This document shows positions 57,091 through 64,000 of a stretch of 64,000 nt of DNA, piece by piece (position 1 is the first letter of the stretch; each line of letters starts with the position of its first letter). The stretch comes from Candidatus Paceibacterota bacterium. GTDB lineage: Bacteria; Verrucomicrobiota; Verrucomicrobiia; Limisphaerales; UBA8199. The translations under genes were made by a program, and so were the position numbers. The notes beneath the pieces are model-generated. The model saw nothing but the letters and a program-made list of their open reading frames with translations, made no database searches and was not told the origin of the DNA. The stretch covers positions 1 to 64,000 of the forward strand of contig DAOTCE010000022.1 of NCBI GenBank assembly GCA_035452965.1, read 5' to 3'.

Positions 57091-59091
57091 GTGAGCCTTA
57101 ACGCCATCCGCCAACACAAGTGTTTTCGGCCCATCACCGGGGCGGTGCTTGCAGCTCTGTGCGGGCTGGCGCTTTGGTGGATGCCGATTGGTGAGAAGTT
57201 TGCGCATGCGAGCTACGATTACCTGTTTCGCTTCGGCAGCCGTGCGGTGACGAACCAGGTCGTCCTCGTGCTGATGGACAATGACGCTCATGACGTTCTC
57301 CACCAGTCGCGCGACCGCGTCTGGGACCGAGGCTTGCACGCGAAGCTGCTTGACAAGCTTGCCGCGGACGGCTGCCCACTCGTGGTATTCGACGTCTTCT
57401 TTGCCGAGCCTGGCGGCGTTCGTGAGGTGGACGAGCGACTGGCGGAGGCCATAAGACGCTGCGCTTGTGTCGTATTGATGGCAAAACAGGCTGGCACGGT
57501 GCTACCGGGGGCGGCCGCCGCGCGCCCCACACTCCCAATGGAACTGTTCCTGGCTGCTGCCCGGACCAACTGGGGCGTTGCCTGGTTCGATCCCGAGCAC
57601 AGCCCGATCGTGCGTCGTCACTGGCCTTTTCCTTCGCCTGGCCCGTACCCCAGCCTGCCTTGGACAGCCGCCATCCTCTCAGGGGCGCGCCTGGATGACC
57701 GACCCCAGGAACGGTGGTTGCGGTATTACGGGGCTGATGGCGCCTGGAGCGGCCTGAGCTACCATTGGGCACTGGCCAAGACGAACAACTTCTTCCGCGA
57801 CAGGATCGTGTTCATCGGCAACAAACCCAGGACCACCGTGCCGGACGGTGAGGTGGATAAGTTCCAGACACCCTACATCCACTGGAGGCACGAGGCGGTC
57901 GGCGGCGTGGAACTCCTGGCCACACAGTTTCTGAACCTGATGAATCGTGATTGGCTGGAACGACCCGCCTGGCCGGTGGAACTGTTGTTGTTCACGCTGA
58001 CTGGGGCGTGCCTTGGCGGCGGACTTTGTCAATTGCGCCGATGGCACGCGTGTGTGGTTGCTTGCGGGGCCGCAATTGTCCTGACGCTTGGGTCGGTAGT
58101 TCTCACCCACCTCACGAGCTACTGGATTCCCTGGCTCGTAGTAGTCGGCGGCCAACTGCCTTATGCGCTGGCTTGGGCCTTGTGGCCGCCCAAGGCACAT
58201 ACACATCTTCAACCAATCCCTCAGACCACCATTGTGTTGACATTTCCGGACCAGAAACCGCCCGACGCCCCTGAATACGAGCTGTTTGAACCACCCCTCG
58301 GGGAAGGGGGCTTCGGAAAAGTCTGGCTAGTCCGCAATGCCATTGGCCAGTGGCAAGCGCTCAAGGCAGTTTACCAGTCGAAGTTTGGTGACAACCCCGG
58401 TCCTTACGAAGCCGAGTACAAGGGGCTGCAAAAATACAAGCCGGTCTCGGAAAAGCACCCGGGCCTGCTCCGCCTTGAGCTTGTCAGCCGGAAGAAAGGG
58501 GAGGGCTACTTTTACTACGTCATGGAGCTAGGTGACTCCCAGACGGAGGGCTGGGAGACGAATCCTGCCACTTACAAAGCCAAGGACTTGGAATGCGTTA
58601 GGAAGCAGGCCGATGGGCACCGGCTCCCGCTTGCGGAATGCCTGCGGATCGGGATTACCCTGGCCGATGCGCTCGATTTCCTGCATCGCCAAGGTCTTAC
58701 CCATCGGGACATCAAGCCCTCGAATATCATTTTCGTCAATGGCCGGCCGAAGCTGGCGGACATCGGCCTCGTAACGGATATTCGACCGCCGGAGTTCATC
58801 CACACCTGGGTCGGCACTGCCGGCTATATGCCGCCACCTCCCGAACGGCCCGGCACTGCCCAGGCCGACATCTATGCCCTGGGCATGGTTCTGTATGTCA
58901 TCAGCACGGGCCGCACCCCTGATTTCTTCCCCGCGCTCAAGACCACCCTCATGGAGCGGAGCGGGCATGCGGATTTCCGGCGGCTGGATGACATCATCCT
59001 CAAGGCCTGCCAACCGGATTGCGCGCAACGCTACCAGTGCACCTCCGAATTGCTGCACGCCTTGCAGGGGGTCCAACAAACCCGGGACTGA
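57091..59091 (+). CDS. CHASE2-domain Ser/Thr protein kinase
   Basis: The 666-residue protein starts with GTG. It has a first membrane segment (about residues 15-32) and a CHASE2 extracytoplasmic sensor domain (about 35-285; FRFGSRAVTNQVVLVLMDND, LVVFDVFFAEPGG). Two to three more membrane spans follow (about 290-365). The C-terminal part is a eukaryote-type kinase (about 395-655). The glycine loop is LGEGGFGKVW, the ATP lysine is Lys425 (ALKAV), the catalytic loop is HRDIKPSNI (Asp540), and the Mg motif reads DIG (557-559) instead of DFG. It should sense an outside signal and phosphorylate cytosolic proteins. The substrate is unknown. It is downstream of the protease cluster and 111 bases ahead of an amidase. 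Confidence 0.88.
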   Translation: MSLNAIRQHKCFRPITGAVLAALCGLALWWMPIGEKFAHASYDYLFRFGSRAVTNQVVLVLMDNDAHDVLHQSRDRVWDRGLHAKLLDKLAADGCPLVVFDVFFAEPGGVREVDERLAEAIRRCACVVLMAKQAGTVLPGAAAARPTLPMELFLAAARTNWGVAWFDPEHSPIVRRHWPFPSPGPYPSLPWTAAILSGARLDDRPQERWLRYYGADGAWSGLSYHWALAKTNNFFRDRIVFIGNKPRTTVPDGEVDKFQTPYIHWRHEAVGGVELLATQFLNLMNRDWLERPAWPVELLLFTLTGACLGGGLCQLRRWHACVVACGAAIVLTLGSVVLTHLTSYWIPWLVVVGGQLPYALAWALWPPKAHTHLQPIPQTTIVLTFPDQKPPDAPEYELFEPPLGEGGFGKVWLVRNAIGQWQALKAVYQSKFGDNPGPYEAEYKGLQKYKPVSEKHPGLLRLELVSRKKGEGYFYYVMELGDSQTEGWETNPATYKAKDLECVRKQADGHRLPLAECLRIGITLADALDFLHRQGLTHRDIKPSNIIFVNGRPKLADIGLVTDIRPPEFIHTWVGTAGYMPPPPERPGTAQADIYALGMVLYVISTGRTPDFFPALKTTLMERSGHADFRRLDDIILKACQPDCAQRYQCTSELLHALQGVQQTRD

Positions 59092-59202
59092 GATTTCTTC
59101 CGGGTAGCTGCCCGGGTTTTGCGTCACGTGGAGGCACTGGCAAAACCCTCGCCTGCCCGCCTTCGGACTTGATGCGCTCCGGATGACCCCTATGCTCCGG
59201 CC

Positions 59203-61104
59203 ATGACTAAGTCCAACCATCAGGTCCGGGCAATTCGTGCGAACGATCCTCGACGGGCATCGCTCATCGCCGCCGTCGCTGTGGCGGTTCTCATGTCGCC
59301 GTTGCCCCCCGCTCGCACGTTGGCCGCGCCAGACAACGCGGGCGAGACAAGAGAAGCGTTATCACTGAGGATCCTTGACCCGCGCGGCGATGCCGCCTCG
59401 ACCGTGCGGGAGGTGGCGCACATCCTGGGCTGGACAGCGCCGGACGCGAAGGTCGTGGTTGGCGGGGAAGCTGCCCGGGTTTTCGCCACCGGCATCTTCG
59501 TGCGCGACAACGTCCCCCTGCAGATGGGCGAGAACCGGATCACCGTGGTGGCCACAGCGCCAAACGGACAGAAAGCCGAGCAGGTTCTCACAGTCACCCG
59601 CACCGCCGGGCCGCCCGCGCCGCCCGAACCCTCCGAGCGCAGCCTGGAGATAGACGCCGAGAGCATCGAGCCTGCCCAGAACGTCATCCTGTCCCGCGGC
59701 GACATCCTCCAGCTCAGTTTTCACGGCACCCCGGGCCAGAAGGCTGAATACTCTCTGTCCCCTGGCAACTGGCAGCCGATGTCCGAGGCGCGCGAAGATT
59801 CCTCGACCCGGCTTACGGGCCTCTACCGCGCCTCCCTGGTGGCGACGCCGAACTCCGACACGACCAGCGTGCCTGTTGTTTTCCGCTTGCAGAGCAAGGG
59901 CTCCGAGACCAGCGCCACCAGCAAGGCCAAGGTCGGATTCTGGGGTGAATCGCAACTGCGGTTGGTGCGCGTGGTCGAGGACGGCGCGGCGGTAAGCTTC
60001 GGCCTGCACGAGGTCCGCCTCGGCGGCCCTTACCTGGCCGACCTGCCGGCTGGAACCCTGCTCCGGGTCTGCGGCATGAGGGGCAACTACTACCACATCC
60101 GCCTCACGCCGGACATGGACGGCTGGATCTCCAGCCGCGATGTCGAGCCAGCGCCCGCCGGGGCGCCCCCGCCCCATCTCTCGTTCACCGACCTTTCCGT
60201 CTATGGCAACGAATCGGAGGACCGGGTCGGCATCCCTTACCCTGCTCCTGTGCCTTTCGCGGTGAAGCCGGCTGTCAGCCCCGCGGGCCGCGCCGCGCTG
60301 GAGGTTGACTTCTATGGCGCACACCACGCCGCCACCTGGATCAGCCACCGGCCCACCGCCCGGGTCATTCGCGAGGTCACCCTCCAGCAGGTCGCGACGG
60401 ATCATCTGCGGCTGTGCGTAGAGCTGCAGACCAAACAGCTCTGGGGCTACCAGTGGGCCGTGACTAACCGCTCGCTCCTGCTCACCGTCCGTCGCCCGCC
60501 CGCGCTTGCGCCTGCACCCGGCTCGCCCCTCAAGGGCCTCACCCTCGCTTTGGAAGCAGGCCATGGGGGCAGCGGCTCCGGCGCCCGGGGCGTCAGCGGC
60601 AGCCAGGAAAAGGACATCAACCGCCTCGCCGTCGAGGAATTGGCGCGCCAGTTCGAGGCCGCCGGCGCCAGGACCCTCCTCGTCCGCCCCGGCGATGAGA
60701 ACCCTTCGCTCTCCGAGCGCGTCCGCCGCGCTGTTACGGCAAACGCCGATCTGTTCATCAGCGTCCACGCCAACTCCGCCGGCCACCAGCGCGGCTACCT
60801 GAGCGTTTCGGGCACCAGCACCTACTACAAATGGCCGTTCTGCCGGGACCTGTCCGAGGCCATACACGCCCGCCTGTTGGAAATCACCAAGCTCAACGAC
60901 TTCGGCAACGTGGGCAATTTCAATTACTACCCGCTGCGCGCCAACACTTGGATGCCTTCGATGCTCGTCGAGCAGGCGTTCATGTCCAACCCGGAGGATG
61001 AAGCCAAGATGCTCGATCCCGGGTTCCGCAAGGAAATGATGCGCGCTGTGATCGCGGGCACTGAAGACTGGCTGAACCGTCAACGCACCGAGGCGAAGGA
61101 ATAG
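59203..61104 (+). CDS. N-acetylmuramoyl-L-alanine amidase (Amidase_3)
   Basis: The 633-residue exported protein has a signal sequence (SLIAAVAVAVLMSPLPPA) and a long beta-rich N-terminal half, including an SH3-like segment (LLRVCGMRGNYYHIRLTPDM, then GWISSRDV). The C-terminal catalytic domain (about 445-630) hydrolyses the bond between N-acetylmuramic acid and the peptide stem. Zinc-binding residues are visible: His454 in EAGHGG, Glu469 in SQEKDINR and His522 in SVHANS, with catalytic Glu590 in VEQAFMSN. It acts in the periplasm in cell separation or wall remodelling. The upstream kinase gene may be co-expressed. Confidence 0.87.
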   Translation: MTKSNHQVRAIRANDPRRASLIAAVAVAVLMSPLPPARTLAAPDNAGETREALSLRILDPRGDAASTVREVAHILGWTAPDAKVVVGGEAARVFATGIFVRDNVPLQMGENRITVVATAPNGQKAEQVLTVTRTAGPPAPPEPSERSLEIDAESIEPAQNVILSRGDILQLSFHGTPGQKAEYSLSPGNWQPMSEAREDSSTRLTGLYRASLVATPNSDTTSVPVVFRLQSKGSETSATSKAKVGFWGESQLRLVRVVEDGAAVSFGLHEVRLGGPYLADLPAGTLLRVCGMRGNYYHIRLTPDMDGWISSRDVEPAPAGAPPPHLSFTDLSVYGNESEDRVGIPYPAPVPFAVKPAVSPAGRAALEVDFYGAHHAATWISHRPTARVIREVTLQQVATDHLRLCVELQTKQLWGYQWAVTNRSLLLTVRRPPALAPAPGSPLKGLTLALEAGHGGSGSGARGVSGSQEKDINRLAVEELARQFEAAGARTLLVRPGDENPSLSERVRRAVTANADLFISVHANSAGHQRGYLSVSGTSTYYKWPFCRDLSEAIHARLLEITKLNDFGNVGNFNYYPLRANTWMPSMLVEQAFMSNPEDEAKMLDPGFRKEMMRAVIAGTEDWLNRQRTEAKE

Positions 61105-61200
61105 GTGCTCCACGCATTGGCGCGTTGGGCAAATCAGCACTCCTCCCGGGGGCGCCTGGTAGCGACCCAACAGTGAGAAGTTGCTCGCATCCCCCCGCAC

Positions 61201-61240
61201 GGGGGAATAGCAGCGCCCCTCCAGCGCGCCGCTATCCCCC
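61201..61240. terminator. stem-loop between convergent genes
   Basis: GGGGGAATAGC (61201-61211) and GCTATCCCCC (61231-61240) can pair with one bulged A. They lie between the amidase end and the convergent AHSA1-VOC gene end. No T-tract follows on either strand, so function as a bidirectional terminator is only possible. Confidence 0.35.
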
Positions 61241-61254
61241 CCTTCACTATCGGG

Positions 61255-62472
61255 TCACATCGAATGCAGAGCGATGCGGTTGCCTTCGCTATCGAGCACT
61301 ACGGCGCGGAAGCCATAGGGACCAATTTGATGCTTCGGCTGCAACACTTTGCCGCCGTTGGGTTCGACGGCCGCGACCGCCTGGTCAATCCGGCCCTGGC
61401 AGCTCAGGTAGATCAAGGTCCCGCGCTGCGACGGTTCGTTGCCTTCCCGCCCGGGCGACAGACATCCGCTTACGGCATTCTCCCCCGCGTGCGGCAGCAG
61501 GCCGAAAGTCGTGCCCTCGCATTGCTCTCTGGTGATGGGTGCGCCCAGCACAGCCGAATAAAACCGGATGGCGCGATCGAGATCGGTGACCGGTATGTCG
61601 CACCAAACGATCTGGTTGGCGCCGCACGTGCCTGCCTTGGCCAGTGGTTGGATGATGCCCAGGGCAGCGCCGCGCGGGTCCTGGAACACCGCAATCCGGC
61701 CGACCGTCGGCACATCAAACGGCTCCATCAGCAATCGGCCCCCCGCTTCGCGGACCTTCTGCGCCGTTGCGTCCACGTCGGCAACCGTTACGTAACTCAA
61801 CCAGTGCGGGGGTACGCCGTCCATTCGCGCCGAAGCCAGGCCGCCAACGTCTTTCCCCGCGTTCTTCCAGAGCGTGTAATTCACGTCCGTGCCCGGAAAC
61901 CTGGCCGTCTGCCATCCCATCACCGCCTCATAGAATTTCTTCGCGGCGGCTTCGTCATCAGTCACCAGTTCATTCCAGCAGAATTGACCGGCCGGAATTG
62001 GGTCTTGCTGTTTCGCTGCCGCTCCTGCCAGGTGCCTTTCCAGGTTGTCCAGGCATTCGTTCCAGCCGCGCTGGTGATCCTGTTTCACCTCGTCGTTCGG
62101 CAAATGGCCGTGGGTAATCTGGATTTCGGTGGTGCCGTTGCGTTCCAGAAATTCCACGGTTACCAGCGACTCGCCGAACTCCAGCTTCGGGTGGCCGCTA
62201 AGGTTCCAGGTGTAAACCAGGCGGCTGGGCCGTCTCAGTTCACGGAACATGCCGTGTAAACTGACGTTCCCGTATTCTTTTGTTCTGAGCCGAAGCTGAT
62301 ATTCCCCGCCAGCTCGCGGATGGATGCGGGCGGATACAGCGCGGCAATCCTCCGGCCCAAACCATTTCAGCAGGTCGGCCGGCGTGATCCAAGCCGTGAA
62401 TACCCGCTCGCGCGGTGCTCTGATCAGCCGCGTCACCCGCAGTTCGAGGCCTTGTTCAACCGCTACACTCAT
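61255..62472 (-). CDS. AHSA1/SRPBCC-VOC-VOC fusion protein
   Basis: The 405-residue protein joins three small-molecule-binding domains. Residues about 1-150 are an AHSA1/SRPBCC domain (VTRLIRAPRERVFTAWITPA, ending WNECLDNLERHL). Residues about 160-275 and 285-405 are two vicinal-oxygen-chelate (glyoxalase-like) domains (FCWNELVTDDEAAAKKFYEA; IVWCDIPVTDLDRAIRFYSA). The start has a good site (AAAGGATT eight bases upstream) and the frame upstream of it is not typical. Such enzymes often modify or bind antibiotics, aldehydes or aromatic compounds. The substrate is unknown. It is cytosolic and divergent from the cupin gene. Confidence 0.85.
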   Translation of the reverse strand: MSVAVEQGLELRVTRLIRAPRERVFTAWITPADLLKWFGPEDCRAVSARIHPRAGGEYQLRLRTKEYGNVSLHGMFRELRRPSRLVYTWNLSGHPKLEFGESLVTVEFLERNGTTEIQITHGHLPNDEVKQDHQRGWNECLDNLERHLAGAAAKQQDPIPAGQFCWNELVTDDEAAAKKFYEAVMGWQTARFPGTDVNYTLWKNAGKDVGGLASARMDGVPPHWLSYVTVADVDATAQKVREAGGRLLMEPFDVPTVGRIAVFQDPRGAALGIIQPLAKAGTCGANQIVWCDIPVTDLDRAIRFYSAVLGAPITREQCEGTTFGLLPHAGENAVSGCLSPGREGNEPSQRGTLIYLSCQGRIDQAVAAVEPNGGKVLQPKHQIGPYGFRAVVLDSEGNRIALHSM

Positions 62473-62663
62473 ATTAATCCTTTCTGTTAATTGTTGTTCT
62501 GACCTCACCGTACCCCTTCCGTCCGGGCCACGCCACTGGGGTAGATACCTACCTTGCTCAACAGGGACTTGCCAGCTCTCGCACAATCTGTAACTGTTGC
62601 CCCCGCAATGGATGAACACCGGTTTGCCGATGCAACTCATTTAACTCATTTAACTTCGACGCT

Positions 62664-63929
62664 ATGAATACAGTCACCTCGCTCAAGACCATCACCAAGA
62701 ACGTCAAACCCCTGGCCGAAGCCGCCTTGCAGGAGACTGGCGGCCTGCTGCGCCTCGCGCCCAACTGGGTCCCCCGCTCTTTCCTCCAGCCGGGGCTGCG
62801 TATCAAGCTCCATCCCGACGACACCTATGCGTACGGCGCCAACCGCGGCGGCATTGACGAACGCTGGTTCGCCTCCACCACCGAGGCCGCGAACGAGGGC
62901 CGCGTCCCGGACGAGGGCCTGAGCTACTGCGTCGTTGGCAAGCGGCGCTTCACCTTGCGCCAGGCCGTCGCGGATTGCGGCGCCACCATCGTCGGCAAGG
63001 CCATCTGGAAGAAGTACGGCAAGTGGCCGGTGTACTCCAAGTTCTTCGACAACATGGGCCCCATCCCCTTGCACATGCACCAGAACGCCAAACAGGCCAG
63101 GCTGGTCGGCCAGGAAGGCAAGCCCGAGTCTTACTACTTCCCGCCGCAGCAGAATAACGTAGGGAACAACTTCCCCTACACGTTTTTCGGCCTCGAACCC
63201 GGCACGACCAAGGCCCAGGTCCGCAAGTGCATCGAGGACTGGAACAAAGGCGACAACGGCATCCTCGATCTCTCGAAGGCTTACCGCCTGAAACCTGGCA
63301 CTGGCTGGCTCGTCGGCCCCTGCATCCTCCACGCTCCCGGCTCGTTCTGCACCTATGAACCGCAGTGGGGCAGCGACGTTTTCGGCATGTATCAGAGCAT
63401 GGTCGAAGGTCGCTATGTCCCCTGGTCCCTCCTCGTCAAAGACATGCCCAAGAGCAAGCACAAGGACCTGGACTTCATCGTGGACCAGCTCGACTGGGAC
63501 GCCAATGTGGACCCGAAGTTCAAGGATCACCACTACCTCGAACCCGTGCCCGTGGCCGACACGCGAAAGGAAGGCTACGTGGACCGCTGGATCGTCTATG
63601 GCAAGATTGACGGCGCGCAGCTTTTCACCGCCAAGGAACTCACCGTCGATGCCGGCGCGAAGTGCACTATCAGGGACAAGGGCGCTTACGGCCTGATCTG
63701 CGTGCAGGGCAGCGGCAAGATCAATGAGCAACCTCTTAATAGTCCCAAGCTCATTCGCTTCAAAGAGCTGACCGAGGATGAATACTTCTGCACCGAAGAC
63801 GGCGCCAAGGCCGGCGTCACCTTCGAGAACACCAGCGAAACCGAACCGCTGGTTTGCCTGCGTTATTTTGGTCCCGAAGTGAATCCCGACGCGCCCGCCA
63901 TGGGCGCTTACCGCAAGAACAAGTTCTGA
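62664..63929 (+). CDS. cupin / phosphomannose-isomerase-like protein
   Basis: The 421-residue protein has a cupin metal site in the N-terminal half (PIPLHMHQNAKQARLVGQEG; the His-x-His and later residues fit class I mannose-6-phosphate isomerases). A second cupin-like segment is near the C-terminus (ELTVDAGAKCTIRDKGAYGL). Other motifs are YTFFGLEPGTT and LKPGTGWLVGPCILHAPGS. It may convert or bind a sugar phosphate. A specific assignment needs the full active-site set, which I cannot confirm. It overlaps the next gene by four bases (CTGA). Confidence 0.75.
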   Translation: MNTVTSLKTITKNVKPLAEAALQETGGLLRLAPNWVPRSFLQPGLRIKLHPDDTYAYGANRGGIDERWFASTTEAANEGRVPDEGLSYCVVGKRRFTLRQAVADCGATIVGKAIWKKYGKWPVYSKFFDNMGPIPLHMHQNAKQARLVGQEGKPESYYFPPQQNNVGNNFPYTFFGLEPGTTKAQVRKCIEDWNKGDNGILDLSKAYRLKPGTGWLVGPCILHAPGSFCTYEPQWGSDVFGMYQSMVEGRYVPWSLLVKDMPKSKHKDLDFIVDQLDWDANVDPKFKDHHYLEPVPVADTRKEGYVDRWIVYGKIDGAQLFTAKELTVDAGAKCTIRDKGAYGLICVQGSGKINEQPLNSPKLIRFKELTEDEYFCTEDGAKAGVTFENTSETEPLVCLRYFGPEVNPDAPAMGAYRKNKF

Positions 63930-64000
63930 AGCGGATCTGCATCTACTGCGGTTCCAGCCCGGGCGCACTGTCGGCATACGCCGAGGCGGCCCGGCACTGC
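63926..64000 (+). CDS. LOG-family protein, 5' end only (partial)
   Basis: The first 25 codons of a gene cut by the window edge read KRICIYCGSSPGALSAYAE after the start, the N-terminus of the LOG (lysine-decarboxylase-like, cytokinin-riboside 5'-phosphate phosphoribohydrolase) family. The start would be CTG at 63926-63928, overlapping the cupin stop. There is no ATG, GTG or TTG in frame close by. Coupling through the four-base overlap supports this start. Confidence 0.7.
   Translation, partial: MKRICIYCGSSPGALSAYAEAARHC

Noticed and set aside
59362..61200. Long minus-strand frame opposite the amidase
   Set aside because: It is a shadow frame. The plus strand has a signal peptide and all zinc-site residues.

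Overview
The window looks like a GC-rich Gram-negative chromosome, most likely from a Verrucomicrobiota bacterium of the Pedosphaera/Limisphaera kind. This is inferred from the style of the genes and not from a search. The clues are lipobox lipoproteins, a FecR-TPR-beta-barrel outer-membrane fusion, very large secreted proteins with NHL, InlB-like and immunoglobulin-like repeats, a YQGRLSNPDG-type secreted domain, and a CHASE2 receptor kinase. Many genes lack a clear Shine-Dalgarno sequence.

Region 1 (1-21.9 kb) is the transcription and translation core, almost all on the minus strand. Read in the direction of transcription it runs tRNA-Thr, tuf, tRNA-Trp, tRNA-Ser, secE, nusG, rplK, rplA, rplJ, rplL, rpoB, rpoC, rpsL, rpsG, (terminator) fusA, then rpsJ, rplC, rplD, rplW. 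Two plus-strand genes interrupt or end it: an M48 metalloprotease lipoprotein between fusA and rpsJ, and a TPR-sulfotransferase that sits directly after rplW, where rplB would normally follow.

Region 2 (22.4-26.4 kb) holds two secreted proteins and an 8 x 11-bp tandem repeat. The repeat abuts the stop codon of a small gene that is split by an in-frame TAG.

Region 3 (27-34.3 kb, minus strand) is a probable purine or N-heterocycle catabolic cluster. It has a two-subunit molybdenum hydroxylase (xanthine dehydrogenase family, with FAD and 2Fe-2S domains fused in the reverse of the usual order), a small lipoprotein, a YgeW-type knotted carbamoyltransferase and a fold-type-II PLP enzyme.

Region 4 (34.5-40.4 kb) holds the FecR-TPR-barrel protein, a membrane-anchored helical-repeat protein, a short tandem repeat and a transposase relic with several in-frame stops.

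Region 5 (40.5-56.9 kb) is the most unusual part. Three giant secreted paralogues share an embedded trypsin-like serine protease domain with an intact His/Asp/Ser triad, flanking WR-type beta modules and a common C-terminal tail, but carry different N-terminal halves: beta-helix plus twelve NHL repeats, InlB-like repeats plus Calx-beta, and twelve NHL repeats. Two paralogous YQGRLSNPDG proteins lie between the first and second. All five genes are on the plus strand and some are almost contiguous, which suggests one exported protease/adhesin system.

Region 6 (57-64 kb) holds a CHASE2-Ser/Thr kinase, an N-acetylmuramoyl-L-alanine amidase, an AHSA1-VOC-VOC fusion, a cupin of phosphomannose-isomerase type and the first 25 codons of a LOG-family gene cut by the window edge.
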